Source: CAYSDH01 sp964429805 | GTDB taxonomy: Bacteria > Bacteroidota > Bacteroidia > Flavobacteriales_D > JABDKJ01 | Direction: 5' to 3' | Length of the DNA stretch: 29,308 nucleotides | Assembly (NCBI GenBank): GCA_964429805.1 | Contig: CAYSDH010000039.1 | Coordinates: 1 to 29,308, forward strand | Shown here: one piece after another, positions 8,598-15,695 of the stretch | How positions within the stretch are numbered: position 1 is the stretch's first letter | Layout of the letters: the number at the start of each line of letters is the position of its first letter | Position numbers and translations under genes: made by a program | The notes under the pieces: generated by a model | The model's input: only the letters and a program-made list of their open reading frames with translations | Told to the model about the DNA's origin: nothing | The model's database searches: none

Positions 8598-9131
8598 GTG
8601 AAAAAAGCATTAGTAATTATATTAGGACTCAGCCTCATGTCCGCCATTTCTGGTGAGCCGCCACAGCTCAAAGAAACGGATACAGTAGCCATGATCAAGG
8701 CGAGCTACATCTACAATTTTGCAAAGCTAGTCGGATGGCCTGAAAGCCAAAAGAAAGGCGACTTTCAGATTGGAGTGCTTGGAGACCCCAGCCTCTATCA
8801 ACAGATGATTACAAAATATTCGGGAAAACAAATTGGCAGTCAAGACATAGAGATTGTCCAGCTTGTGAATACTGAGAAATTAGGCAAGCCGCACATTCTG
8901 TTTATCAGCAGAAATAATTCAGAAGCCATTGGTCCAGTGGTCAAGAGTTTGACAAAGTCTAACACTATGGTGATTACTGAAGACGACAAAGGTCTTGATA
9001 AAGGCGCGTCATTAAACTTTTTGGTTATCGACAACCTTCTGAAGTTTGAAATTAGTGAAACCAACACAGTACAGCACAAGTTGACAATAGGCTCGACCCT
9101 TAAGAGTCTTGCACATAATCGAGGGAAATGA
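8598..9131 (+). CDS. YfiR-like (DUF4154) periplasmic protein
   Basis: The protein has a signal peptide (from GTG 8598: MKKALVIILGLSLMSAISG) and a DUF4154/YfiR-type domain. Its typical opening is IKASYIYNFAKLVGWP; later segments are FQIGVLGDP and HILFIS, and it ends with the family-like pattern LNFLVIDNLLKFEIS. An alternative TTG start at 8574 adds eight residues but would coincide with the predicted transcription start. Pseudomonas YfiR is a periplasmic repressor of the membrane diguanylate cyclase YfiN. Here no cyclase is nearby; the operon instead leads to a membrane PP2C phosphatase with HAMP. The stop overlaps the next ATG (ATGA, 9128-9131). Family assignment is fairly confident; the regulatory role is inferred. 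Confidence 0.82.
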   Translation: MKKALVIILGLSLMSAISGEPPQLKETDTVAMIKASYIYNFAKLVGWPESQKKGDFQIGVLGDPSLYQQMITKYSGKQIGSQDIEIVQLVNTEKLGKPHILFISRNNSEAIGPVVKSLTKSNTMVITEDDKGLDKGASLNFLVIDNLLKFEISETNTVQHKLTIGSTLKSLAHNRGK

Positions 9132-10093
9132 AAAATTTATCGACAAGTATATTGATGGCCATTTTGTGTGCCACAGGTATGGCCCAAATTCCGGAAGCCA
9201 CCAAAAAAGCAGCGGGTCTGTACCAAGAAAAGAATTATACCGAGGCTCAAAGCTTTATTGATGAAAGCGTGAACGGTGAGGGCGCATCTAGTGCCTACAC
9301 GTGGCATGTTAGAGGGCACATCTACAAGGAGCTCTACAAGCAGGTTGATAATTTTAACAGAACATCAAACTCAAGAAAAGAAGCAGTAAAGTCTTTTGAG
9401 AAATCAATTGAGTTAGATTCTAAAAACGAATACAAGGAGTGGAATAAGACTTCCCTGAAGTACCTCTCTTCCACTTTTTGGAATGATGCTGTGAACCTGA
9501 TTGAAAACGCTGACGCAGATGACTTGGGTCAAGCAGAAGATGCGTTTGAGTCTTACAAAAACACTTCAGCGATAATTAACAAAGAGCAAGACAATGGAAA
9601 AATCTCCATGGATTTCTACAAAGCGTACGCTACTGGAAATAGAATGCTCATTGAAAAGCAAAGAAAAGTAGGAGCAGACCCTGCAAATTATGCCACAGAG
9701 TTTGGCAGAATTAAGGACTGTTACACCAAGACATTAGGCATAGACGCTGAAGACTACACGTCTAATTACAACTTCGCCATTACCCTTTATAACGAGGCGG
9801 CATACAGAATCGAGAGAATTCCAGCTGACGCTGACCTTACTATTTTGCTCCTAGAGCAAGAAGGTTGTGTGGCTCTATTTAAGCAAGCGTTACCACATGC
9901 TAAAAAGGCATATGATGAGCGTCCGGGTCGTATAGAGATTTTGAAAGCGCTTAGAGCGATTTACTTAAGTCTTAGCGAGTACGAGCTCTTTGAGAAGTAC
10001 GACCTTCTGATAAAAGAGAAGCAAGGAGAGATTGGGGCGCCAAGCAAACCAGATCTCGAAAGCCTAAGAAAGACTGGCATACTTGACCACTGA
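9128..10093 (+). CDS. Secreted TPR-repeat protein
   Basis: This 321-residue protein has a signal peptide (MKNLSTSILMAILCATGMAQ). It is helical and TPR-like: repeats are recognisable near residues 24-50 (AAGLYQEKNYTEAQSFI), 57-97 (HVRGHIYK to FEKSIELD) and 200-270. It is translationally coupled to the YfiR-like gene by a 4-bp overlap and lies 34 bp before the PP2C gene. No enzyme motif is visible. TPR proteins usually scaffold protein contacts, so a periplasmic bridge between the YfiR-like protein and the membrane phosphatase is plausible but inferred. Confidence 0.85.
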   Translation: MKNLSTSILMAILCATGMAQIPEATKKAAGLYQEKNYTEAQSFIDESVNGEGASSAYTWHVRGHIYKELYKQVDNFNRTSNSRKEAVKSFEKSIELDSKNEYKEWNKTSLKYLSSTFWNDAVNLIENADADDLGQAEDAFESYKNTSAIINKEQDNGKISMDFYKAYATGNRMLIEKQRKVGADPANYATEFGRIKDCYTKTLGIDAEDYTSNYNFAITLYNEAAYRIERIPADADLTILLLEQEGCVALFKQALPHAKKAYDERPGRIEILKALRAIYLSLSEYELFEKYDLLIKEKQGEIGAPSKPDLESLRKTGILDH

Positions 10094-10127
10094 TACCAAA
10101 GAGAGGCTCTCTTAAAACCAATATAAA

Positions 10128-11924
10128 GTGAAAATCTCCATTGGTCGTAGGATTTGGCTGGGTTTCGGAACCCTCATCCTTTTGACCCTTATCGTACTGT
10201 ACTTGACTAACAAGACTGTGGTCAAGAGTAAGAGAATACACTCTGAGATTAATGAAATCTATAACCCTTCATTAGACATTCTCGAAGAAGTTTCTTCAAA
10301 GCTTGAGCAGTCCAAAATTCTTATCAATTATTGGGCTTATGTCGAGAATAAGCCTGACAACCCTGAAAAGCAAAACCTACTTCGCATTATCGAAGAGGAT
10401 ATACCACAGCTTAAGGTTGAGCTAGACAACGTCTCTGTTAACTGGGAATCCGTTAATCAAGACAGAAAAGAGATGGTCTACAAAGAGATAGATCAACTCA
10501 TGGGGCTTTACTCTGAAGTGATGGCCTACCTTCCAGACTTCGCGAGTTATCAAGAGAATGGAGGTTTTAATTGGTTCATGGCACGTGACATGACTGAAGA
10601 AACAGGAGTGATCTATGAGAAAGTAGCCGATATAAACTTCGACCTCAAAAACCTCATAAATCAAAATCGTAAGCAAGAGCAAAAAGCCCTAGACGAGATG
10701 GTAGTCTCGTTTCAGCAGCTACAATTTTACTCCACCTACATTGGTGGCTTCCTCATTCTGTTTGGTTTAATCATTGGTTTAGTTACCGCAAGGTCCATTG
10801 TTACGCCAGTAAAAAGTCTTAGAGACAAGCTCATGTCAATGAGTAGAGGGGTTCTTCCAGAAATGCAGGAGAAGCCATCTAATGATGAGATTGGTGAGAT
10901 GAGTATTGCGCTAAACAACCTAATACAGGGTCAGCAGCGCATCAAGAGTTTTGTTAACTCCATTGGATCAGGAGACTTTACAGCCTCTTATGACCCGCTG
11001 AGTAGTGAAGATGAGCTAGCCCCAGACTTTATGAAGACGAGAGATGCCCTGGCCGAAAATGAGCGCATTACAGAGCAAAAAATTAAAGAACGGACCCAAG
11101 AGCTGCGTGAGAAGAATGAGCAAATCAACGAGCAGTCTAAAAAGGTAACCGAACTGTATCAAGACCTTCGTGACAGTATTGAGTATGCAAAGCGCCTACA
11201 AGACGCCATACTTCCAACTCAAGAGCAAGTGGATTATGCGTTTAAAGAGAGCTTTATCCACTTCAAGCCCAAAGACATTGTCTCGGGAGATTTTTACTGG
11301 ATACACAGAAAAGATAATTTGAGCTACATGGCCGCAGTAGACTGCACCGGACATGGTGTGCCAGGAGCATTTATGAGTCTTGTGGGTCACAACAGCATCA
11401 AAATAGCACTAAGTGAGTCTGACCCCACAAGTTCGGCAGACATCATGAACAACCTAAACCTGCATGCTACGCAAAGCATGAACCGCCAGAAAGAGTCTAC
11501 AGAGGTAAGAGACGGCATGGATGCTGCATTATGCATCTACGACAATGACACCAGAGAGGTGAGGTTTACAGGCGCACTAAGGCCCTTTTTCTTTGTTAGA
11601 AAAGGAGAGCTACACACCATGCGTGGAAGTCGTTCATCAATAGGTAGCCCTGACAATGAAAACTTCCAATTTGAGATGGAGACTATACAGATGCAGAAAG
11701 ACGATGTCTTCTACATTTTCTCAGATGGATACCCAGACCAGTTTGGCGGAACAGAAATAGCAGGACGCAAGTTTAAAATGAAGCGATTTAAAGAGCTTCT
11801 GTTAGACATTTCAGACAAACCAATGGCTGAGCAGCTAGAGGCTATAAAGTTCACCATGGCGAAGTGGCAAGGCACCCATGCACAGGTTGATGATATACTT
11901 GTGATGGGAGTTAGGGTGAACTAA
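10128..11924 (+). CDS. Membrane HAMP-PP2C (SpoIIE-type) serine/threonine phosphatase
   Basis: The start is GTG 10128 (MKISIGRRIWLGFGTL). The order is TM1 (about 9-28), an all-helical extracytoplasmic domain (about 30-200) resembling four-helix-bundle chemosensor domains, TM2 (about 203-223), HAMP (about 224-277), a coiled coil rich in Glu/Gln/Lys (about 315-355), and a SpoIIE-type PP2C domain (about 375-598). Metal-binding motifs are complete: SGDF 386-389, DCTGHG 405-410, SDG 532-534 and DD 588-589, so it should be active. Such phosphatases often dephosphorylate STAS anti-anti-sigma factors, but no STAS or anti-sigma gene is in the window. It is the last gene after YfiR-like and TPR genes. 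Its stop abuts the convergent usp stop. Confidence 0.92.
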   Translation: MKISIGRRIWLGFGTLILLTLIVLYLTNKTVVKSKRIHSEINEIYNPSLDILEEVSSKLEQSKILINYWAYVENKPDNPEKQNLLRIIEEDIPQLKVELDNVSVNWESVNQDRKEMVYKEIDQLMGLYSEVMAYLPDFASYQENGGFNWFMARDMTEETGVIYEKVADINFDLKNLINQNRKQEQKALDEMVVSFQQLQFYSTYIGGFLILFGLIIGLVTARSIVTPVKSLRDKLMSMSRGVLPEMQEKPSNDEIGEMSIALNNLIQGQQRIKSFVNSIGSGDFTASYDPLSSEDELAPDFMKTRDALAENERITEQKIKERTQELREKNEQINEQSKKVTELYQDLRDSIEYAKRLQDAILPTQEQVDYAFKESFIHFKPKDIVSGDFYWIHRKDNLSYMAAVDCTGHGVPGAFMSLVGHNSIKIALSESDPTSSADIMNNLNLHATQSMNRQKESTEVRDGMDAALCIYDNDTREVRFTGALRPFFFVRKGELHTMRGSRSSIGSPDNENFQFEMETIQMQKDDVFYIFSDGYPDQFGGTEIAGRKFKMKRFKELLLDISDKPMAEQLEAIKFTMAKWQGTHAQVDDILVMGVRVN

Positions 11925-12761
11925 TCACATTCCAAAAATGTCAATATTGGTTCTGGTCATGACAGGATTCATAATCAGCACCGGAATCATACACTCATTA
12001 GTGATAATTCGCTGTGTGTAGCCGCCACCCAAGAAGCCCATCAAACTGTTTTCTCGAAGATTCATGATGGCGATCAAGTCAGCAAACTTTGAAGCCGCAT
12101 AGCGCACTACTGCGTCATCAAAATCTTTACTGCTTTCTTCAGATATTTTAGTGGTACACGTCACACCCTCGCCTGCGAAAAAAGTCTCGGCAAATGTCAG
12201 GTTGCGCTGCAGTGTATTTCTCAAGTACTCATCATCCTCACGCGGACTGATGAGGTGTACACGTGAATCAAAGTACTTAGCTAGTCGAGCTACAACATGC
12301 AGCTTTTGCTTAGTCTCTTTCTCAAGATCAAGGGGTACTATGATGTCATCATAGCCCTCAGCTCTAATACCTCTCTCCTGCACAATGACTATCGGCACGT
12401 CAGAGTTAGACACAATACGAAGCGCATTGCTACCAACAATAAACTGAAGCCCCTTCATGCCGTGAGTTCCCATTATAACCAAGCTAGCATTGATGTCTTT
12501 TGACTCATCAGCAATCTCGTCTAAGAAACTTCCCTCGCGCACCTCTGAGCTATACGAAACAGCATCTCCGTATAGCTCATTGGCAGCGGCAATAAAGCCA
12601 TCCATTTGAGATTGTGCAGACTTCAGTTCTCCCTGCTTAGACACTAAGTGCAAAAAGTGAACTGAGGCACCAATATGGCGCGCAACATTCTCAGCATGAT
12701 CACGGGCCACTTCTGACACCTTTGTGAAATCAACCGGGACTAAGATTCTTTTATCAGACAT
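11925..12761 (-). CDS. Tandem universal stress protein (UspA family)
   Basis: The 278 residues contain two Usp domains, about 3-128 and 136-272. The first keeps an ATP-binding loop GTHGMKGLQFIVGSNA (98-113), close to the G-2x-G-9x-G(S/T) consensus with one residue fewer in the spacer. The equivalent segment of the second domain (MNLRENSLMGFLGGGYTQR) has lost the first glycines, so only the first domain is likely to bind nucleotide. Usp proteins respond to stress; the function here is unknown. The -7 element TACTTTTG lies 20 bp upstream, inside a GC-rich inverted repeat. Its stop directly abuts the PP2C stop with no spacer. Confidence 0.92.
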   Translation of the reverse strand: MSDKRILVPVDFTKVSEVARDHAENVARHIGASVHFLHLVSKQGELKSAQSQMDGFIAAANELYGDAVSYSSEVREGSFLDEIADESKDINASLVIMGTHGMKGLQFIVGSNALRIVSNSDVPIVIVQERGIRAEGYDDIIVPLDLEKETKQKLHVVARLAKYFDSRVHLISPREDDEYLRNTLQRNLTFAETFFAGEGVTCTTKISEESSKDFDDAVVRYAASKFADLIAIMNLRENSLMGFLGGGYTQRIITNECMIPVLIMNPVMTRTNIDIFGM

Positions 12762-12775
12762 GATGTTTCGTTTTC

Positions 12776-12801
12776 GGGCGCAAAAGTACGATCATGCGCC
12801 C
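12776..12801 (-). promoter_or_regulatory. usp promoter within a GC-rich inverted repeat
   Basis: On the minus strand, a perfect -7 element TACTTTTG (12781-12788) precedes the usp start by about 20 bp. It is embedded in a perfect 7-bp inverted repeat, GGGCGCA (12776-12782) and TGCGCCC (12795-12801), spacer 12 bp. One arm overlaps the -7 element, so this could be an operator. It also immediately follows the upstream gene's stop and could act as an attenuating stem-loop, although no T-run follows on the minus strand. Confidence 0.5.
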
Positions 12802-13512
12802 TTATATTTTCATTTTTAAAAAGGCGACTTCGTTTTGCTTCAGAATACGTGAGCGGCCGCGCGGCAAATCTTTCTTTGTTAATCCTCCAAACATTACCCT
12901 GTCACTTGCCATAACCGTATAGCCAAGAGACTCAAAGCCGGCTGATAATGTGCCCTCGTACCCACTCTGTACCAAGACGCCAAGTTCATTTCCATTGTCA
13001 GAATGTTGGACATGACCTATCTCTATTGCTGTTATAGGCTGGTTTAATGCAGAGAGGCGCTCCGCGAGAGAGGCAAGCTCCTGCTTGTCGACTACCTTTC
13101 GGAGCGTTATGTGAAAAAGCTCTTCTATTCCTTCAAGAGATTTCTGCGCTAAGTTGTAATCATCGGTAAACAGCACCAACCCACAATCTTTATCGTTTAA
13201 GGTTCCTAGCGGATTCAGGTCTGCATCTCGCCTGTTGCGCGCCATGGTGAAGGCGTCTACTTGTTCAGGTTTATCAGAAGGCAGCACGGTAGATGACTTT
13301 GGTTTATTGACTAATACAAACACACCTTCAGTGCGCCTAAGCACCTTTCCTTGGTAACTCACCACATCTTCAACAGGGTTGATTTTAATACCGAGTTCAG
13401 TGAGTACTTGGCCGTTTACCAAAATTTGAGACGACTTTATTAGCTGGTCAGCTTCTCTGCGGGTACAAACACCGCAGTTGGCGATGTATTTATTTAGTCT
13501 AACCTTTTCCAT
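12802..13512 (-). CDS. S4-domain protein of the RsuA/RluB pseudouridine synthase family, apparently catalytically dead
   Basis: From ATG 13512 (236 residues) an S4 RNA-binding domain (about 4-50: VRLNKYIANCGVCTRREAD) is followed by a pseudouridine-synthase-like fold (FVLVNKP at 65-71). The family catalytic motif GRLD is here GTLN (103-106), so the catalytic Asp is Asn106 and the neighbouring Arg is Thr. The conserved KxYxV strand reads LFHITLRK without the Tyr. The NRQIRRM motif is replaced by YEGTLSAGF. The remaining GLVLFTDD and SLGYTVMASDRV keep the fold alignment clear. It probably binds RNA without isomerising uridine. A GTG at 13521 is a less likely start. It follows yraN by 11 bp, in the same operon. 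Confidence 0.82.
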   Translation of the reverse strand: MEKVRLNKYIANCGVCTRREADQLIKSSQILVNGQVLTELGIKINPVEDVVSYQGKVLRRTEGVFVLVNKPKSSTVLPSDKPEQVDAFTMARNRRDADLNPLGTLNDKDCGLVLFTDDYNLAQKSLEGIEELFHITLRKVVDKQELASLAERLSALNQPITAIEIGHVQHSDNGNELGVLVQSGYEGTLSAGFESLGYTVMASDRVMFGGLTKKDLPRGRSRILKQNEVAFLKMKI

Positions 13513-13523
13513 CCTGTCCACAT

Positions 13524-13886
13524 TTAGAGTGTGGGGTAGAAGGCATCTTCAATATGCTCAATCTGCTTTTCATTGGAATTGGAGATAATGCCGATAATGT
13601 CAAAGCGGATGGACTCAAACCCATCAAAAATTTTGATGAATTCGTTGGCTGCTCTGAGAATGCGTTTTTGCTTTCCTCTTGAGACGGCTGCCGCTGGCTC
13701 ACCGGCATACGCATTGGTTCTTGTTTTCACTTCTATAAACACCAAGACACCATCTTTTAGGGCTATAATATCAAGCTCATCACGCTTGTGCCTCCAGTTT
13801 TTTTCGATCACGCTGTAACCTTCATCCTTGAGGAACGTAAAAGCTATTAGTTCGCCTTTCTCTCCGATGTCGTTGTGGGAGGCCAT
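13524..13886 (-). CDS. yraN: YraN/UPF0102 family nuclease-like protein
   Basis: This 120-residue protein has the PD-(D/E)xK-type core of UPF0102: E12 (GEKGELIAFTFL), D39 (ELDIIALKDG), then E52 and K54 in VFIEVKTR. Its biochemical role is not established in general; the fold resembles Holliday-junction resolvases and restriction nucleases. ATG 13886 gives MASHNDIGEKGE, matching the family N-terminus, whereas the longer frame begins with TTG at 13901. It is divergent from the DUF4412 gene with only 30 bp between starts, so promoters must overlap neighbouring coding DNA. Confidence 0.93.
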   Translation of the reverse strand: MASHNDIGEKGELIAFTFLKDEGYSVIEKNWRHKRDELDIIALKDGVLVFIEVKTRTNAYAGEPAAAVSRGKQKRILRAANEFIKIFDGFESIRFDIIGIISNSNEKQIEHIEDAFYPTL

Positions 13887-13916
13887 AAAAGTAAAATCCA
13901 ATTAAACGTTGAAAAT

Positions 13917-14561
13917 ATGAAAGTATTAAGAATAGCAATCATCGCAGCCCTTGTCCTAACATGCACGGATTATGCCGTAGCACAGAGATTTGAAGGAGAA
14001 ATAGGCTTTACAAAGACTATTGGCCCAGTTACGGCTGACTACGTGTATTATGTCAAAGAAGACATGATTCGAGTAGAAGAGTTGGACGAAACAGGCACTA
14101 TTCAGGGAATCATGATTGTGAACACAGCTGAAAACTCTGTTGTCGCTTTGAGCCCTGAGAGAAAAATGTACATCGATGTACCTAACCGTAGAAAAGTGAA
14201 GGAAAGTGACATTGAGGTTAACCAAACTGGTAACAAGCAAACCATTAATGGTTATGAGTGTTTCGAGTGGGTAGTTGATAGCAATGAAGATGGAAGAAAA
14301 GTATCATACTGGGTTGCTCAAGATGATTTCGACTTCTTTATTCCCATGCTAAAGACACTAAACAGAAAAGACAAGATGGCTTTATACTACATCAACCTTC
14401 CTGATGCTAACGGATCATTCCCAATGCGTGGAAGAGAGGTTAAAAGTGACGGTGTAGAGCTGACAAAACTAGAAGTAACGAAGATTGAGAAATCAGCACT
14501 TCAAGCCTCATTGTTCGAGATTCCAAAGGGATACTCTAAGTTTGAGAGAGAGTCTAACTAA
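13917..14561 (+). CDS. Secreted DUF4412-type protein
   Basis: The 214-residue protein starts at ATG 13917 with a signal peptide (MKVLRIAIIAALVLTCTDYAVAQ). The mature part is beta-rich with DUF4412-like features: FEGEIGFTK, an initial strand set describing a YYVKEDMIRVEE pattern, INGYECFEWVV (the recurring GYxC motif), and a C-terminal FEIPKGYSKF segment typical of the family. The GYxC motif also occurs in lipoprotein-localisation-like folds. Function is unknown. A strong terminator follows. It is divergent from yraN. Confidence 0.82.
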   Translation: MKVLRIAIIAALVLTCTDYAVAQRFEGEIGFTKTIGPVTADYVYYVKEDMIRVEELDETGTIQGIMIVNTAENSVVALSPERKMYIDVPNRRKVKESDIEVNQTGNKQTINGYECFEWVVDSNEDGRKVSYWVAQDDFDFFIPMLKTLNRKDKMALYYINLPDANGSFPMRGREVKSDGVELTKLEVTKIEKSALQASLFEIPKGYSKFERESN

Positions 14562-14591
14562 GAAGAGACAGATTTAATAAGATTTGCTTTT

Positions 14592-14618
14592 AAAGCCCCG
14601 CATTGCGGGGCTTTTTTT
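14592..14618. terminator. Intrinsic bidirectional terminator
   Basis: A perfect 10-bp stem AAAGCCCCGC/GCGGGGCTTT with 3-base loop ATT (14592-14614) is followed by T through 14618. On the minus strand the A-rich left flank gives a shorter U-run. It lies between the convergent DUF4412 gene and the LD-carboxypeptidase, whose TAA stop (14617-14619) overlaps the T-run, so it likely serves both. It is the clearest terminator in the window. Confidence 0.92.
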
Positions 14619-15540
14619 ATGAATAAGTCAAACTGTTTTCTTGGGCTGTAACGCGCAGATTTACTGTGCTCCCGAGAATAATGGGTGTGTTCTCATGAAT
14701 ATGCCCTGCTGGAAATGACATGGCTACAGGAATGTTCATTCCAGAAAAGTGCTCCGAGACGATTTCTAGGGCAGTTTTACCAAAAGGGTTGTCTGACTTA
14801 AAGCCATGAGCCAGAGTGTTGTCTCTCATGTCAGAAAAACCGCCCACAAGCACTCCCCGCAGTCTATCAAAGAGTCTAGCTCTTTTCATGTGAACAAGCA
14901 TTCGGTCTATGTGGTAGAGCATTTCATCTATATCCTCTATGAACAGAATTTTGCCATCAAATGTTGATGCACCCGGAGTGCACATTTGGGTATGAAGTAT
15001 ACTCAGGTTTCCCCCTACAAGTTCCCCCTCAGCATTGCCCAGAATGTCTAGTGGATGGGTATTAAACCTCACATCAGCCGACTTGCCGCGCAGCACATCA
15101 AAAAGTGCAGTGAGACAAAGCGACTCAGTATTTGAATATGTGGAGGGCATGGGCCCATGTATGCTCGGCACTCCGAGCTTATTTACGTGACTATGTATGG
15201 CGGTAACATCACTAAAACCCACCAACCACTTTGGTCGTGAGACAAAGCCGCTAAAGTCAATAGAATCAAGGATTCGCTGAGTTCCATACCCACCCCTCAT
15301 GCACAGCACCGCTTGAGACTCGCCATGGTCTATGGCCGATTGAAAATCAGCAACCCGAGTCGCATCATTGCCCGCAAACTGATATTCAGCCTCCTTTATT
15401 CTGGGAGAGTAAACGGCCTCAAACCCTTGTTTGGCAAGTATTTCAACACTTTTATCCAGTAGTGATTGCTCTACTTTTCGAGCAGTAGCAACCAAGTGGA
15501 CTTTTGAGCCTTTTGTTAAGAAAGGAGGAGTTTTTGACAT
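14617..15540 (-). CDS. ldcA: S66-family LD-carboxypeptidase (muropeptide recycling)
   Basis: This 307-residue serine peptidase belongs to the LdcA/MccF family. In known members it removes D-Ala from the tetrapeptide of recycled cytoplasmic muropeptides, or cleaves related substrates. The catalytic triad is complete by alignment: nucleophile S110 in GFSDVTA, E202 in FIEDIDE, and H280 in FPAGHIHEN. MRGGYGTQRIL (81-91) is also typical. There is no signal peptide, consistent with a cytosolic enzyme. ATG 15540 is preferred over an in-frame TTG at 15546. It is divergent from the OmpA gene; an inverted repeat lies 22 bp upstream. MccF-like detoxification is a possible alternative role. Confidence 0.93.
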   Translation of the reverse strand: MSKTPPFLTKGSKVHLVATARKVEQSLLDKSVEILAKQGFEAVYSPRIKEAEYQFAGNDATRVADFQSAIDHGESQAVLCMRGGYGTQRILDSIDFSGFVSRPKWLVGFSDVTAIHSHVNKLGVPSIHGPMPSTYSNTESLCLTALFDVLRGKSADVRFNTHPLDILGNAEGELVGGNLSILHTQMCTPGASTFDGKILFIEDIDEMLYHIDRMLVHMKRARLFDRLRGVLVGGFSDMRDNTLAHGFKSDNPFGKTALEIVSEHFSGMNIPVAMSFPAGHIHENTPIILGSTVNLRVTAQENSLTYS

Positions 15541-15561
15541 ATTCAAAGCTTCAGATAATTG

Positions 15562-15580
15562 ATGACACGAACAGTGTCAT
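15562..15580. promoter_or_regulatory. Inverted repeat between divergent ldcA and the OmpA-family gene
   Basis: ATGACAC (15562-15568) and GTGTCAT (15574-15580) form a perfect 7-bp inverted repeat with spacer GAACA. It could be an operator for ldcA or a short stem-loop. A 7-bp repeat of this kind is expected by chance a few times in the noncoding DNA here, so confidence is low. Confidence 0.3.
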
Positions 15581-15695
15581 TTCTCTGAGTTTTCACCAAC
15601 ACAATTGTTAATCAAAAATCAAAGTCAGGACCTCTTGCAACCTGTGAGGTATTACGTTCGTACAAATATGACCGGAGTTAGTCATAGACTACGCA

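Noticed and set aside
10099..10113. Small inverted repeat AAGAGA-GGC-TCTCTT between the TPR and PP2C genes
   Set aside because: It is a 6-bp stem with no T-run in a 34-bp spacer inside an apparent operon; such repeats occur by chance.
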